64,000 nucleotides of DNA from Podarcis raffonei (Eukaryota > Chordata > Lepidosauria > Squamata > Lacertidae), in NCBI RefSeq assembly GCF_027172205.1, contig NC_070614.1, positions 37,330,001-37,394,000 on the forward strand. Reading direction: 5' to 3'. The notes beneath the pieces are model-generated. The model did no database searches. It saw only the letters and a list, made by a program, of their open reading frames with translations, and was not told the DNA's origin. The position numbers and the translations under genes were made by a program. Positions 10,320 through 20,665 of this stretch are shown piece by piece (position 1 is the first letter of the stretch; every line of letters begins with the position of its first letter).

Positions 10320-11260
10320 CACAGACCAGAAAGCCCAGACTTGTGTCTAGAAATGGGGAGCAAAGGTTAAGTGCGGATGAGGCCTAAATTGGGCAGTCTT
10401 CTGGATACTTGGCAACCTTAAAGTAAAATCATTTAATAACAAAACAAACACACAAGAGGTTTTTACATGGATCTTTTGGAATTCATTCTAGATAAATAAG
10501 CCCGTTTACTTGTTTCTGTCTGTCAGTCATTCAGATAATCCCTCCAACACTTTGCAGATGAAAAGAGGCTCAGTCTTGTGTACTTTCCATACCTCTGTAA
10601 GCCAACCAACACTTCCGCTGTTACCAAGTCCTGAGAGTTCATGAACAGGGTTGCCAGCTGCTAAACCAGCCTGTGTGCTTTATAGCTGCAGCTTGAGCAC
10701 ATTCCCGGAATGTAGCTGAACATTTTCACATAAAGATTGAATATTTATGAAAGGCACAGCTATTGTTGCCAGTTGGTAAATTTGGCAACCTGAGTTGTTG
10801 TCGAAAGTACTGATTTTCTCTGCAGTAGCTTGTCTTGCTTTTGGCTTCTGAAGCAGCTTATGCTAAGTTAACTGACTCTGATAGTTTTTTTCTTGTTTAT
10901 AGTCAGTTTACTAATGCAGCGAAAGGGAAGCATCCAATCTATTTTTAAGGCCTTAGCCCAAAGCAAATTAGAAACAACATATTGGAAGTCATAGGGCATC
11001 CAAGTAAGTGGTAGGCAGTAACCATTGGGACTTGTAAGGTGGGCGCCAAAGAGATCTCATTGCGAATAAAGAGGAAGGCAAGTATGAGGACACAGAGATC
11101 ACTGGGGCAGTGCCCCTTTTGCGCAAACGGACCAGCCTCCATTGGCCCAGTTCCAAAACAGGACAGGGCTCGTACACCTTTAATAGTTACGTGGAAAAGA
11201 GAATATTAGCAAAGGTAGCTTTTCACACAAGCCACACCTGCAGATTTTCCTCGTTCTACA
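10320..11260. other. No gene seen
   Basis: Moderately AT-rich sequence without a supported gene or repeat. Small overlapping open frames on both strands show no domain. Confidence 0.45.
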
Positions 11261-11262
11261 CC

Positions 11263-11397
11263 GTGCTATTTTTATGGAAAAAGAGGTGCTGGAACTCACA
11301 ATGAACACCTCCCTTGTTCTCTTATAATAGCAATGTCGCCCACCTGAGAGGTTCTGGAACTGAGTTCTGCTGAGTTCCAGCTGGGAAAAAAAGCCCT
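11263..11397. repeat. ~135 bp dispersed repeat (GGAACTCA type)
   Basis: Matches 14157-14295 over its length, for example 'gaacacctcccttgttctct' and CGCCCACCTGAGAGG. GGAACTCA at the left and TGAGTTCC at the right are complementary, suggesting a small inverted-repeat element. Confidence 0.6.
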
Positions 11398-11430
11398 GGT
11401 ATTGAGTTGCTGTCTTATTTTTATTAGGTA

Positions 11431-11626
11431 AGGTAAAGGGGTAAAGGGACCCCTGACCATTAGGTCCAGTCGTGACCGACTCTGGGGTTGCGGCACTCAT
11501 CTCGCTTTATTGGCCGAGGGAACCGGCGTACAGCTTCCGGGTCATGTGGCCAGCATGACTAAGCCGCTTCTGGCGAACCAGAGCAGTGCACGGAAACGCC
11601 ATTTACCTTCCCACCGGAGCGGTACC
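11431..11626 (-). mobile_element. 5'-truncated Sauria-type SINE with 15 bp duplication
   Basis: A minus-strand copy that keeps the tail and body but lacks the tRNA-like head, stopping at GGAGCGGTACC. Perfect 15 bp duplications (TATTTTTATTAGGTA) lie at 11416-11430 and 11627-11641. The truncation therefore arose during reverse transcription, not by later deletion. Confidence 0.88.
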
Positions 11627-11641
11627 TATTTTTATTAGGTA

Positions 11642-11717
11642 TTTTGTGGTTTTATATCTTGATTTTATTCTGTGAACTGCCCTGAGACCCCTGGGTATAG
11701 GGCATTATATAAATTCT

Positions 11718-11763
<46 letters not shown>

Positions 11764-11765
11764 CC
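11642..11765 (+). mobile_element. LINE or SINE 3' tail with (AAC)n
   Basis: The stretch 'gaactgccctgagacccctg' then GGTATAGGGCATTATATAAA and (CAA)n at about 11720-11763 has the form of a non-LTR retrotransposon 3' end. The family is uncertain. The SINE at 11431-11626 is inserted into its 5' part. Confidence 0.45.
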
Positions 11766-11832
11766 ACAACTGTTAAAGGTGCAAGAATCCTGCCCTCTTT
11801 CGCATCCGGCTGCACACAGATTCACTAGCAGA

Positions 11833-12190
11833 GGTAAAGGTAAAGGGGTAAAGGGACCCCTGACCATTAGGTCCAGTCGTGACCGACTCTGGGGTTGCGG
11901 CACTCATCTCACTTTATTGGCCGAGGGAACCGGCGTACAGCTTCCGGGTCATGTGGCCAGCATGTCTAAGCCGCTTCTGGTGAACCAGAGCAGCGCACAG
12001 AAATGCCGATAACCTTCCCGCTGCAGTGGTACCTGTTTATCTGCTTGCACTTTGACATGCTTTCGAACTGCTAGGTGGGCAGGAGCAGGGACTGAGCAAT
12101 GGGAGCTCACCCCGTCACGGGGATTCGAACCGCCGACCTTCTGATCGGCAAGTTCTAGGCTCTGTGGTTTAACCCACAGCACCACCCATG
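11833..12190 (-). mobile_element. Sauria-type SINE
   Basis: A full-length minus-strand copy with an 11 bp duplication TCACTAGCAGA at 11822-11832 and 12191-12201. The B-box region reads GGATTCGAACCGCCGACC on the plus strand. Confidence 0.9.
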
Positions 12191-12201
12191 TCACTAGCAG
12201 A

Positions 12202-12905
12202 AGGAACCACAAAATACGGACTGTCTCTGGTTAATAGCTGGAGAGCACATCAGTGTGTAGAAGCAGGGAGCTGGCCGGTGCTATAGGAATGTCTGAAGAA
12301 CAATCTCATATGATCTGACATCGGTGTGGGTAGGAGAGCGGGTGGGGTGGGGGGAAGAGAAACGCTGCCCTCTCCCTAACCCTCCATATATGGCTCCTGC
12401 CCCTGCTGGTGGGGCCTTTAGTTATGGATACCGGCAAAACAAGCTTGCCCATTGCAGTGTCCTTGTGTGACAATGCCCTGCTGCGTACCAAGAGAGCTTT
12501 CTATTTGGAGGCCCTTAGAAGAATGAGAGGAGCTGGCGGCATCATCCAAGCAGAGAATAGAAACAGCCAAGTGCGGACCCCGTTCCCCACCCCTCCATTG
12601 TTCCCAGGCTGGAATGTCGGTGTAACAAGAGCCCTCCCAGCTGTTAGGAGGAAGATAAACTTAGCCTGGGGGTTTGAGATGGAAAGGCAAAAGGCAGTAT
12701 GGGTATGTAATCTCTCTGGGTGGGGGGCAGGCTGCTGGTGAGGACTGAGATCTCAGAGGAGCAATCAACACGTTGAGAAAGTGTGGCGAGACTTGGCTTT
12801 CTTCTGGATGAGAGTAGATGGGCCTATTGCACTAGGATTTTGCTTGACTTGTGGGTGTTGATGGTCAGGGGCTGAACGAAAGAGACAGTGATCCTCAATG
12901 TCTCT
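12202..12905. other. No gene seen
   Basis: Open frames of 61-110 codons overlap on both strands and carry no recognisable domain. No repeat was recognised. Confidence 0.4.
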
Positions 12906-12911
12906 CTGTTG

Positions 12912-13257
12912 CAGGGGTGGGGAGTCTTTTTTCAGTTTGAGGGCCACATTTCCTTCTGGGCAACTTTCTGGGGTTGCTGCACCACCACATGCTGCTGCTG
13001 GTGCAGCAACCAACGCCAATCTCACTTGCATACAGGTGACTGGTGTCTTCACACATACCTCTTTGTCTCCGCCCAGGCAAGCAAAATGCACCAGAAGAGT
13101 TCAAGGACACATTCCAGCCAGGCCAAAACATTTGGGGAGGGTGTGAAGCAGGTATGGCAAAGTAGGAGGGGGTGTGGTATTGGGAGAGTTTTGAGGGCTG
13201 GATTGAAAGGCTTGGAGGGCCATGTTTGCCCTGCTGGCCTGAGGCTCCCAACCCCTG
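12912..13257. mobile_element. hAT-like MITE, older copy
   Basis: A 346 bp segment starting CAGGGGTGGGGAG and ending CTCCCAACCCCTG, so the ends are inverted repeats. 'gagggccacatttccttctg' on the left and 'ggagggccatgtttgccc' on the right extend the terminal similarity. I see no matching 8 bp duplication. Overlapping frames of 129 and 143 codons inside it are chance. Confidence 0.65.
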
Positions 13258-13259
13258 AT

Positions 13260-13783
13260 GCAAAGCCTTTGGAGTGAGATGCTCAGCAGAAACTGGTGAT
13301 GAAATGGAAAGGCAGTGAGAAGGCACTTGGGCACTTTGAATTTGGAAAGACAGAGTGCATGGGCACAGCCCTAACTTGGTTGAAAGAGAGCTACCAATAG
13401 AGCTGCCCGATTAGAGGACATGATATCTGCTTTAGGAGACTGAGGGACAGACCGCGTCTTACATTATCCATGCTTAAAAAGAAAATACATAAACTAGGCA
13501 TTTTTATTCTAAAGAAAAAACAGCCATGGGGCCACAATCTAGAACATGCTTCTGATCTGGATCTTGCACCAATTTTCTGCCAAAAGGTCTATATTGCTCA
13601 TATTGCTTTTTGTATCCTTTTGGTACAAAAAGGATTTCGTCGTCAAGGGTAAAGAGCAGTATGACCATACAGGTGCAGTGCCCTGATCCAAATGGGGAGC
13701 ACATTCCAGATTGGGGGCATCATTTGGCTGCTTTTCCTTCTGAATAAAAGTAGCCTGCTTAAGCATACTTCTCTAAAACTGTA
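13260..13783. other. No gene seen
   Basis: About 520 bases. A weak inverted similarity between 'ctatattgctcatattgctt' and nearby sequence was not pursued. No domain or known repeat. Confidence 0.4.
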
Positions 13784-13793
13784 AATAATATAG

Positions 13794-14151
13794 GTAAAGG
13801 TAAAGGGACCCCTGACCATTAGGTCCAGTCGTGGCCGACTCTGGGGTTGGGATGCTCACCTCACTTTATTGGCCAAGGGAGCCAGAGTACAGCTTCCAGG
13901 TCATGTGGCCAGCATGACTAAGCCACTTCTGGCAAACCAGAGCAGCGCACGGAAACGCCATTTACCTTTCCACCGGAGCGGTACCTATTTATCTACTTGC
14001 ACTTTGATGTGCTTTCGAACTGCTAGGTGGGCAGGAGCAGGGACCAAGCAACGGGAGCTCACCCCATCGCGGGGATTTGAACCGCCAACCTTCTGATCGG
14101 CAAGCCCTAGGCTCTGTGGTTTAACCCACAGTGCCACCTGCGTCCCTCATG
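13794..14151 (-). mobile_element. Sauria-type SINE
   Basis: A full-length minus-strand copy, with duplications AATAATATAG at 13784-13793 and 14152-14161. The head ends GCCACCTGCGTCCC. Confidence 0.9.
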
Positions 14152-14156
14152 AATAA

Positions 14157-14295
14157 TATAGCCAGTGGTATTTTTCTAGAAAAAGAGGCGCCGTAACTCA
14201 CCACGAACACCTCCCTTGTTCTCTTACCATTGCAATGGCGCCCACCTGAGAGGTGCCGGAACTGAGTTCTGGTGACTTCCAGCTGGGGAAAGACA
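14157..14295. repeat. ~135 bp dispersed repeat (GGAACTCA type)
   Basis: Second copy of the unit at 11263-11397, sharing 'gaacacctcccttgttctct' and GAACTGAGTTCTGGTG. Confidence 0.6.
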
Positions 14296-14299
14296 CACC

Positions 14300-15230
14300 C
14301 TGAATATAACATGTTGTTTGGCCTTGATTCATCCCCAAAATAAGCCTTTGCCAACACAATGGGCTCCAGAGTTTTGGGACTACAACTCCCATCAGACCCA
14401 GCAAGCAATGTTGGATTGTAGTGTATTGCCAAGACCTAACAAGTCACTGGAGAACAAGGGAACCATGAGGCTGTGGGATACGGGAGCCAAGCAAGAGACC
14501 ATTTCAGACAAACTTTGGAGGAAATCATGGATGCTATCCAGTGGTTCCGAAACATTTTGAAATAGATCACACGCCTTTAATAAACAAAACCCTCCTCCAA
14601 ACAGCTTGTTTCTTCAAGCTTATTGCTGCTGCTGGATGTAACAAGCGCACTGTTCCCGAGCAGTCATTTAAAAAGCAAATAGTTTAATGAGTTTCTGACT
14701 TCCATAAAGGTATGGGACAATCAACATCAACCTGGAGTCAACCAGATGTTTTGGACTGAAACTCCCTTCAGTCCTGGCTAATGCATTGTAGTCCAAAACA
14801 TCTGGCGAACTCTAGATTGGTATAGGAGATATCAGCAACTGTAACCCTCTGGAACCTCAGCTCCTTATTTACACAGGCACAGTTCCAGGTAATTTAGAGT
14901 GGCTTACATATGTTTGGAAAGCACAGGTGATAACCCCACATTTGTGCGTTCATAACGTCCTTTCCATTCTTTCCTTCCAAGTCAGAACATGAGTCACTTG
15001 GTCAATGCGATTGCATTATCGTTTACTTTGGTAGCTGTCTTGCTTTGCAGTATGGAAAGGAAATGTGCACTGTGGTAAACTGCAGATTAGTTAGCACTGA
15101 TAGAAGGGGCAAGAGTGAAGCAAGACCTGCACACGTGTGTCACTTCAAGTGGCAAGCTGGCAGCCCTTTTATATAAATCTTTGTTATTAGCAAACCAATT
15201 GGATATACAGGTACTGAGGGAGGACTGGAA
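14300..15230. other. No gene; palindromic repeat copy inside
   Basis: A palindromic-family copy is at 14720-14820 ('ccagatgttttggactgaaa' against 'ttgtagtccaaaacatctgg'), with a partial one at 14365-14410. The remainder shows nothing recognisable. Confidence 0.5.
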
Positions 15231-15232
15231 AA

Positions 15233-15473
15233 CAGCGGTACCTCTGGTTACGAATGCTTCTGGTTACGAATGCTTCAGTTTATGAGCTCTGCTAACCCAG
15301 AAGTAGTGCTCCTGTTTGCAAACTTTGCCCCTGGATGCAAACAAAAATTGCACGCCAGAGGTGTGTGCAGAGCAGGAGGCCCCATTAGTGAAAGTGTGCC
15401 TCAGGATAAGAACGGTTTCAGCTTAAGAATGGACCTCCGGAATGTATTAAGTTCATAACCAGAGGTACCACTG
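15233..15473 (+). mobile_element. Tigger/pogo-like MITE
   Basis: A 241 bp element with terminal inverted repeats CAGCGGTACCTCTGGTTACG and the complement of CATAACCAGAGGTACCACTG. Internal blocks CTAACCCAGAAGTAG and 'aggaggccccattagtgaaa' recur in reverse orientation at 56895-57135, where TA dinucleotides flank both ends. No coding capacity. Confidence 0.78.
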
Positions 15474-15479
15474 TAAAGA

Positions 15480-16215
15480 ATTAGAGATCTCAATTTTGAC
15501 CACACAGTGGGAAACTGTTTTAACTGCTATAACGAGGGTGTCTCTGGACCTTAAATTAAGGCCCACACAACCAAAAATAATATTTAGAATATAATGGATC
15601 CCATTATGTTTGTTTAAAAAAGGGCTATCTAAGGTATCTAACTGTTGGACATGCAATAGGGATAATGCTTCTCTAAAACATGTTTTTTCATTGTCCTTTA
15701 TTGAAAGATTTTTGGCAGAAAGTAACTGAAACTATCAACAGAACTGTAGGGAACAACCTTACATTTTCAGAGCAAAACAGCCTCTTGAATTATATGCCCA
15801 GCACATGGAACCTTAAATAAGGACAATACGAGTAGACTCTTACCACAGCAAAAAGACTGATACTGATGAATTGGAAAAATAAAAATGTGGCTCCCTTCTA
15901 CGATTGGATTGAAGACTCATACAAACTCAAAACATATGAACAACTTGCATATAAATGCAGACTTGCCATGGACAAATTCAATTAGATTTGGAATCTGTTC
16001 TTACAGATACTGTAATAGGTTAAGATCTGGTGAAGTATAATAACAACCTTGTAAAGTATACAGTTTTGGGTTTCCCCCCTCCCCCCTTTATTTCCCCTTC
16101 TACCCGGGTTCTGTTTCTCTTTTTCTTTCTGTCTCTCTTATTTATGTCTCACCATGTTTAGTGCACATATAATTATGTACTTTTTGAACTTTCAATAAAG
16201 ATTTTTACAAAAAAG
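15480..16215 (+). mobile_element. L1 LINE 3' end, decayed
   Basis: Interrupted coding similarity to an L1 ORF2 C-terminus ('TCNRDNASLKHVFSLS', near 15640-15700) is followed by a pyrimidine-rich 3' region, the AATAAA signal near 16194 and a short A-run at 16207-16213. Several stops make it long dead. Confidence 0.6.
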
Positions 16216-17590
16216 CTGGCAGTCCTTTTCACAGGTCTTTAAAGTGCATGTGATCATTGTGTGGAGGATACAGTGAGGGCAAAAGATAGAGTGAAGGCCA
16301 TATGTTGATGGGGGAGGGGGTCTGCTGAATAGGACACAGTTTCATTCACACAATGGACCCCTGTAGGGCGCTGTGGCCACAAACCTGGGGCCTAGCTGCC
16401 CACCTGGCTTCTCTCTCTAGCTGCTCCTGCCCTCATTCCTCTCAACCATTCATGGTTGGTTGGTTGGCATCCATCTGTCTCAGGAGACAATGGAGGAGTG
16501 TGCCTTTGTGGGTGAGGTCAAGCTGTTGGATGGTTGTAGTGCCTGTTGTGCCTATAGAAACCAGTGCGGGAGAGACATGTTTTGTTGCAGCTGGGGCAGA
16601 TGAAGGCGTCCAGTTGCGTTATTGCAAATGCACCATGATCTTTCTTCTCTCTGCACTCCTCCCAGTGGTCTTTTTTCCTCGTCACTGCTATGGATACTAG
16701 TTAATTAGCATGGCCAATGAAGTTGCTCTGTGCCATGGAACAAATGGGCTCTCACCTAGCAGTAAGGTATGAGCAGAGCTGGAAGCATGCTGGAAGTTGG
16801 AGACACAGAGACATGTTTGCTCTATACTGGCTCCAAGGCTGTGATTTATGAAGAAGCAAGATCCTTTGGGGTGTTCATGTTGGAGAAAATTTAAAGGGGT
16901 TGTTAGACTGGAGGTATCCCTCACAGAACCCAAAAGAAAAGGATTTAGCTTCCAAGTGAAAAGCTAGGTCTTTACTGAGATACAAATGGACATAGGAACA
17001 ATCTCAAATATAAGAAAGAGGCTGCAAAAAATCATATCCCAGGCAGGGTTTCTTATATAATTCCACATTACACATGTGATTTCTAGTCATCAAAGGATCA
17101 CAGCAATCTTCTCATATCAGTCACAACCCATTGTCATCATTCTGAATCATTTAAAATAATTTAGCTTATCACTTCAGCCCTCATCATAATATTACGTGAT
17201 TCTATATAATCATTTTTCAGTGTCTTTCTTTATTAAGACTTACTGATTTTTCTATTTATTAAATGCTTTCCAAGATCCTGTTTCCTCTATCTACAAAAAA
17301 TAATTAAGATTAAGCACAGTTGTCATGCCTAGCTGATTCTCTTTTTATGCATACAGCAGTCACCATAGAATTTATCCATTTATTGCTTTCAGTGTTCTGG
17401 AATGAACATCCACTACAAACAATATGTGAAAACAACTTGTTCTAGGTAAAAGCCCTTTTCAATTTAGCCAGGCCATGGGCTAATAATAAACAAACAAACA
17501 AATAAATAAATAAATCAAAATAATAAAGTTTTATGGAATTATTTTCTCCATCACTAATGCTGTGAACCCCTACTTATTAAGTTCAGGTAT
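16216..17590. other. No host gene seen
   Basis: Apart from the LINE-like zinc-finger remnant at 16440-16611, this stretch is AT-rich with an A-rich (CAAA/TAAA)n patch at about 17489-17512. No supported gene. Confidence 0.45.
16440..16611 (-). mobile_element. LINE C-terminal CCHH-finger remnant
   Basis: The minus strand reads DAFICPSCNKTCLSRTGF followed by YRHNRHYNHPTA and a stop (16611 down to 16518). This is a C-x2-C-x12-H-x4-H finger of the kind found at the end of several non-LTR retrotransposon polymerases. The family cannot be decided from this fragment. A host zinc-finger exon is unlikely because only one finger exists and it ends at once. Confidence 0.45.
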
Positions 17591-17591
17591 A

Positions 17592-17915
17592 AGGTAAAAG
17601 GTAAAGGACCCCTGGATGGTTAAGTCCAGTCAAAGGCAACTATGGTGTTGTTTCAGGCCGAGGGAGCCGGCATTTGTCACAGACATCTTTCTGGGTCATG
17701 TGGCCAGCATGACTAAACCGCTTCTGGTGCAACGGGACACCGTGATGGAGTGCATGGAAACACTGTTTACTTACACTGGCATGCTTTCAAACTGCTAGGT
17801 TGGCAGAAGCTGGGACAGAGCAACAGGAGCTCACCCCGTCTTGTGGATTCGAACCGCTGACCTTCTGATCAGCAAGCCCAAGAGGCTCAGTGGTTTAGAC
17901 CATAGTTCCACCCAC
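17592..17915 (-). mobile_element. Sauria-type SINE, diverged subfamily
   Basis: Same architecture as the other copies, but with a distinct tail ('ggacccctggatggttaagt') and body ('tggtgcaacgggacaccgtg') and many substitutions. It is probably an older subfamily. No target duplication was found. Confidence 0.8.
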
Positions 17916-18037
17916 ACATTTATACATGCGTAAATGAAACCATATATCTTAAAGACACCACAGTCTCCACCAACCTTCATTCCTATATACTGCTGTATTC
18001 TACCCCTAAAATCCTGAGCTGCATAGAGAGATTGCAT

Positions 18038-18170
18038 ACCCTCCAACATTTCTCTGATGAAAACAGGGATGTCCTAAGGCAAGGTGGCTCATTCTGGGAT
18101 CAAATCAGAAACTGGGATGGCTTCTGTAAATCTGGGACTGTCCCTGGAAAATAGAGACGCTTGGAGGGTC
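18038..18170. mobile_element. CCCTCCAA-type MITE
   Basis: A 133 bp non-coding element with ends ACCCTCCAACATTTCTC and TTGGAGGGT and an interior 'gggatcaaatcagaaactgg'. A second copy, reversed, is at 24683-24813. A terminal fragment of the same family occurs upstream of the FUT genes (44277-44320 and, on the minus strand, up to 34443). Confidence 0.7.
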
Positions 18171-18554
18171 TGAGATTGCAGGGAAGCTAAGTGTATTTTA
18201 AATTCTTTATGTACTGAACCCTGAGCTTTGCTCTTTGTGGTCCATTTCAAGGGGTGACATGTCCCATTTTGCTGCCCCACCCTGCCATTGCCTCACCACC
18301 CACCCCACTGGCTCCACCACCAGCAGAGAAGTAGCACCACCAGCAGCATCAATTTCCCGTGAGATTGCTCTGGAAACCAGTGCCAATGGCAGGGGTCCTT
18401 CTCCGCCAGCAGCGAATGCTGCGGGAAAGGTGGGCTACACTCTGCCTCATGGGTGGGGTGGGGTGGGCCTGTCTGTTTCTAAAGTGTCTAGTTAGGGCTT
18501 GTTGGAGTTAACTGTACACCAAAAGATTCCATGACCTTTCGCGATTTCATTCCA
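18171..18554. other. No gene seen
   Basis: An 86-codon frame at 18235-18495 is rich in Ala/Ser/Thr without a domain. I do not support it as a gene. Confidence 0.4.
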
Positions 18555-18670
18555 ACTTGGGGGACATGGGGCTCTCTAGATGTTGTGGACTACAACTCCT
18601 ATCGGCCCCAGCTAGCATGGGAGATGGCTGGGGATAATAGAAGTTGTAGTCTGGCATATTTGGAGGGCTA
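18555..18670. repeat. Short palindromic dispersed repeat
   Basis: 'gttgtggactacaactccta' pairs with 'atagaagttgtagtctggca'. Same family as at 2020. Confidence 0.55.
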
Positions 18671-18699
18671 CAGGCTCTCCCACACCTGCAGTAGAAAGA

Positions 18700-18898
18700 G
18701 TGTCAGCAACATAGGAAACTGTGTTAACCTGAGACAAATCACTGGTCCATCCAGCTCAGCATGGCCTATATTGATTGGCAGGGCTCTCCAGGGTTTCAGG
18801 CAGGGAACATTCCCAGCCCTACCTGGAGATGCCTGGGATCAAACCTAGGACCTCCTGCAGGCAAGCAGATGCTGTACCACTGAGCTGTGGCCCTTCCC
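18700..18898 (-). mobile_element. tRNA-Ala-derived SINE
   Basis: On the minus strand the head reads AGCTCAGTGGTACAGCATC, then a tRNA-Ala-like anticodon region and B box, and the body ends in TTTCCTATGTTGC. It is homologous to 51186-51378. Confidence 0.75.
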
Positions 18899-19364
18899 CA
18901 ATCTGCTGCACCAAACATCTAGACTCAGCATATTATTTAGAGCTGCCAGCTTATAGGAAGTGGCAAACTGCACCCCATCTGGTTGGATCGTGTGCCCCTC
19001 TTTCAACTCCCCTTCAAGCCAAACTGTTTTCTTTGTCACACAACTGGGCAACTTTCCTGGCTGCAGTATCCCTCCAGTCTGTTTGTCTGCCTATCACTCT
19101 CTCCTTCTTCAGCACTTGTCTTTGGCTCTAGCCCAGATAGCTTCTGCTTTGGTACCTCTTCACCAAGTATCCCACACACGGGCATCCTGTTCTACTAGAG
19201 CTTGGGGCTCATGTGGGAAGTGGAAGCGGGCAAACAGAATCTCTTCTCAGAGGTTGTGGAATTCAGGACCACGGACAGCTCCCCTTGGGCTGGCTGAAGT
19301 TCTTCCTATCTAACTTGCAGAGAGGTGATGCCTCAGCCAAGAGCTGAGGTCACATGACAGCAGG

Positions 19365-19560
19365 GATGCCAATTTGAATAAAATATTGGGGGGACCCAGG
19401 TAAGCCTGCCCCACATAACTGATCACATGACATGGTGCATGCTCACCATTTGAGTGGCAATGTCCATTAACTTTGGGAGGCCTCTAGGATATTTTATTGG
19501 GGCCCCCGAAGACTTGTCGCCCCCTAGGAGTTGGCTCCTATGCATGATAGGATATAGACT
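19365..19560. mobile_element. Inverted-terminus DNA element (uninterrupted copy)
   Basis: Starts near GGGATGCCAATTTGAATA and ends near AGGAGTTGGCTCCTATG. Its interior matches, in reverse, the flanks of the SINE at 26030-26278. It therefore serves as the empty-site version of that locus. The termini are short imperfect inverted repeats, hAT-like at best. Confidence 0.5.
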
Positions 19561-19874
19561 GGCAAGGCCTGTGCTGTAATTGCCCCCACCCCACCCCTTG
19601 AAGAAGCTGAGTGTGCTGAGTCTGAGGAAGGTGGGAAAGGTCATATTCTTACACTGGGAGTGCCCAGGAAGAGGTGGTTAGGATTCCCCTATGAATACGG
19701 CAGCGTGTATTTCTTCCACATCTCTATGTTACTCAGGATAATATGACTGGGTAGCTTTGGGTGTAATGACACTGGGTGTATGGACCCAACCATCTTAGTT
19801 TCCACTTCTTCCTTTCTATCTCATTATATTGAACCACTCACTCATGCTCCTCATTTTTTTCTCTGCCTTTGAGA

Positions 19875-20030
19875 AGGACTGCTTTGCATGCAGAAGGTCT
19901 TTCAGTCCCTGGTATCTCCAGGAAGAGCTGTGTACCACTGCCACTGTACCACTGTGTACCACTGAAAGTCACTGCCAGCCAGTGTAGACAACAGAGGAAT
20001 GAGTCAGTATGTGGCAGATTCCTATCTTCC
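19875..20030 (+). mobile_element. tRNA-Ala-derived SINE, partial
   Basis: Retains 'ctgctttgcatgcagaaggt' and CCTGGTATCTCCAGG from the tRNA-like head and 'gccagccagtgtagacaaca' from the body. An internal expansion of the GTACCACTG motif (three near-copies) lies at about 19932-19968. Confidence 0.7.
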
Positions 20031-20289
20031 TAGAATGGACCTTTTCTGTGGTGGCTCCCCATTTGGGGGATGCTCTGGGACCTGTCACCTTCATTACATA
20101 TATTTAGGCACCAGGGGAAAACGTTTCTCTATAAGCAGGCCTTTGGCTGATTAAACACTCTATGGCCTATTTCACGTGTTTGTGGAGGGCTACTAGACAT
20201 CTTAACAAACAATCCTAAGCAATTATATAACTCCTGTGTTCAGATTATAAGATACACCGTTTGAACAGGAGGACTTCTTGTTTTTGCTC

Positions 20290-20480
20290 CAAGTGCAGGC
20301 AGAAAGCAAGTGGCCAAAGGGCCTCAGGCAGTTCTGAAGTCGGATGCATGTATCTGGTGTGCAAAATGGCCATTTATGATTGCTAAATTATGATCTGCAA
20401 GGGTTTCTGCACAAGTTTTATGACAGGTCTGTAGAAAAGCAGTAACTTCCTTGTAAAAATCTTGTTAACATGTCAGCATT
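20290..20480 (+). repeat. Duplicated block S1, partial copy upstream of FUT-A
   Basis: Homologous to 42810-42990 (same orientation), 47785-47860 (partial) and, reversed, 38500-38690 and 40430-40620. Shared landmarks are GAAGTCGGATGCATGTATCT and 'ttttatgacaggtctg'. It marks the left edge of the duplicated FUT unit. Confidence 0.75.
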
Positions 20481-20514
20481 TTAATACCTGTGGCTTTTCC
20501 TTATTCTTACTCAG

Positions 20515-20665
20515 GCGGGGCAAGTCCCACAGGAGGGGTGCAACGCTACAGGGAGGCAGATAAAACCAGATTCGCTTTTTTCTGGAGTCCTGCCCACATT
20601 TCTCAGAACACCCCTGGAGACTGGTTGCAACTTAGAGCTCCAGGTCAATTCTTCCCTGAGACCAG
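20515..20665 (+). promoter_or_regulatory. Candidate promoter and 5' UTR exon of FUT-A
   Basis: A conserved module shared by all three FUT units. A TATA-like GATAAAA (20559-20565) precedes 'cctgcccacatttctcagaa' and a donor-like CCAG/GTGAG, with GT at 20666-20667. The matching acceptor is 'cccttcctttag' ending at 20706+1000, that is 21706, which implies an intron of about 1.04 kb. Mammalian FUT1/FUT2 genes likewise have non-coding 5' exons and one coding exon. Transcript evidence is lacking, so this is inference from conservation and splice signals. Confidence 0.45.

Noticed and set aside
12895-13326. Overlapping 129- and 143-codon frames on opposite strands
   Set aside because: They lie within a hAT-like MITE and have no domain.
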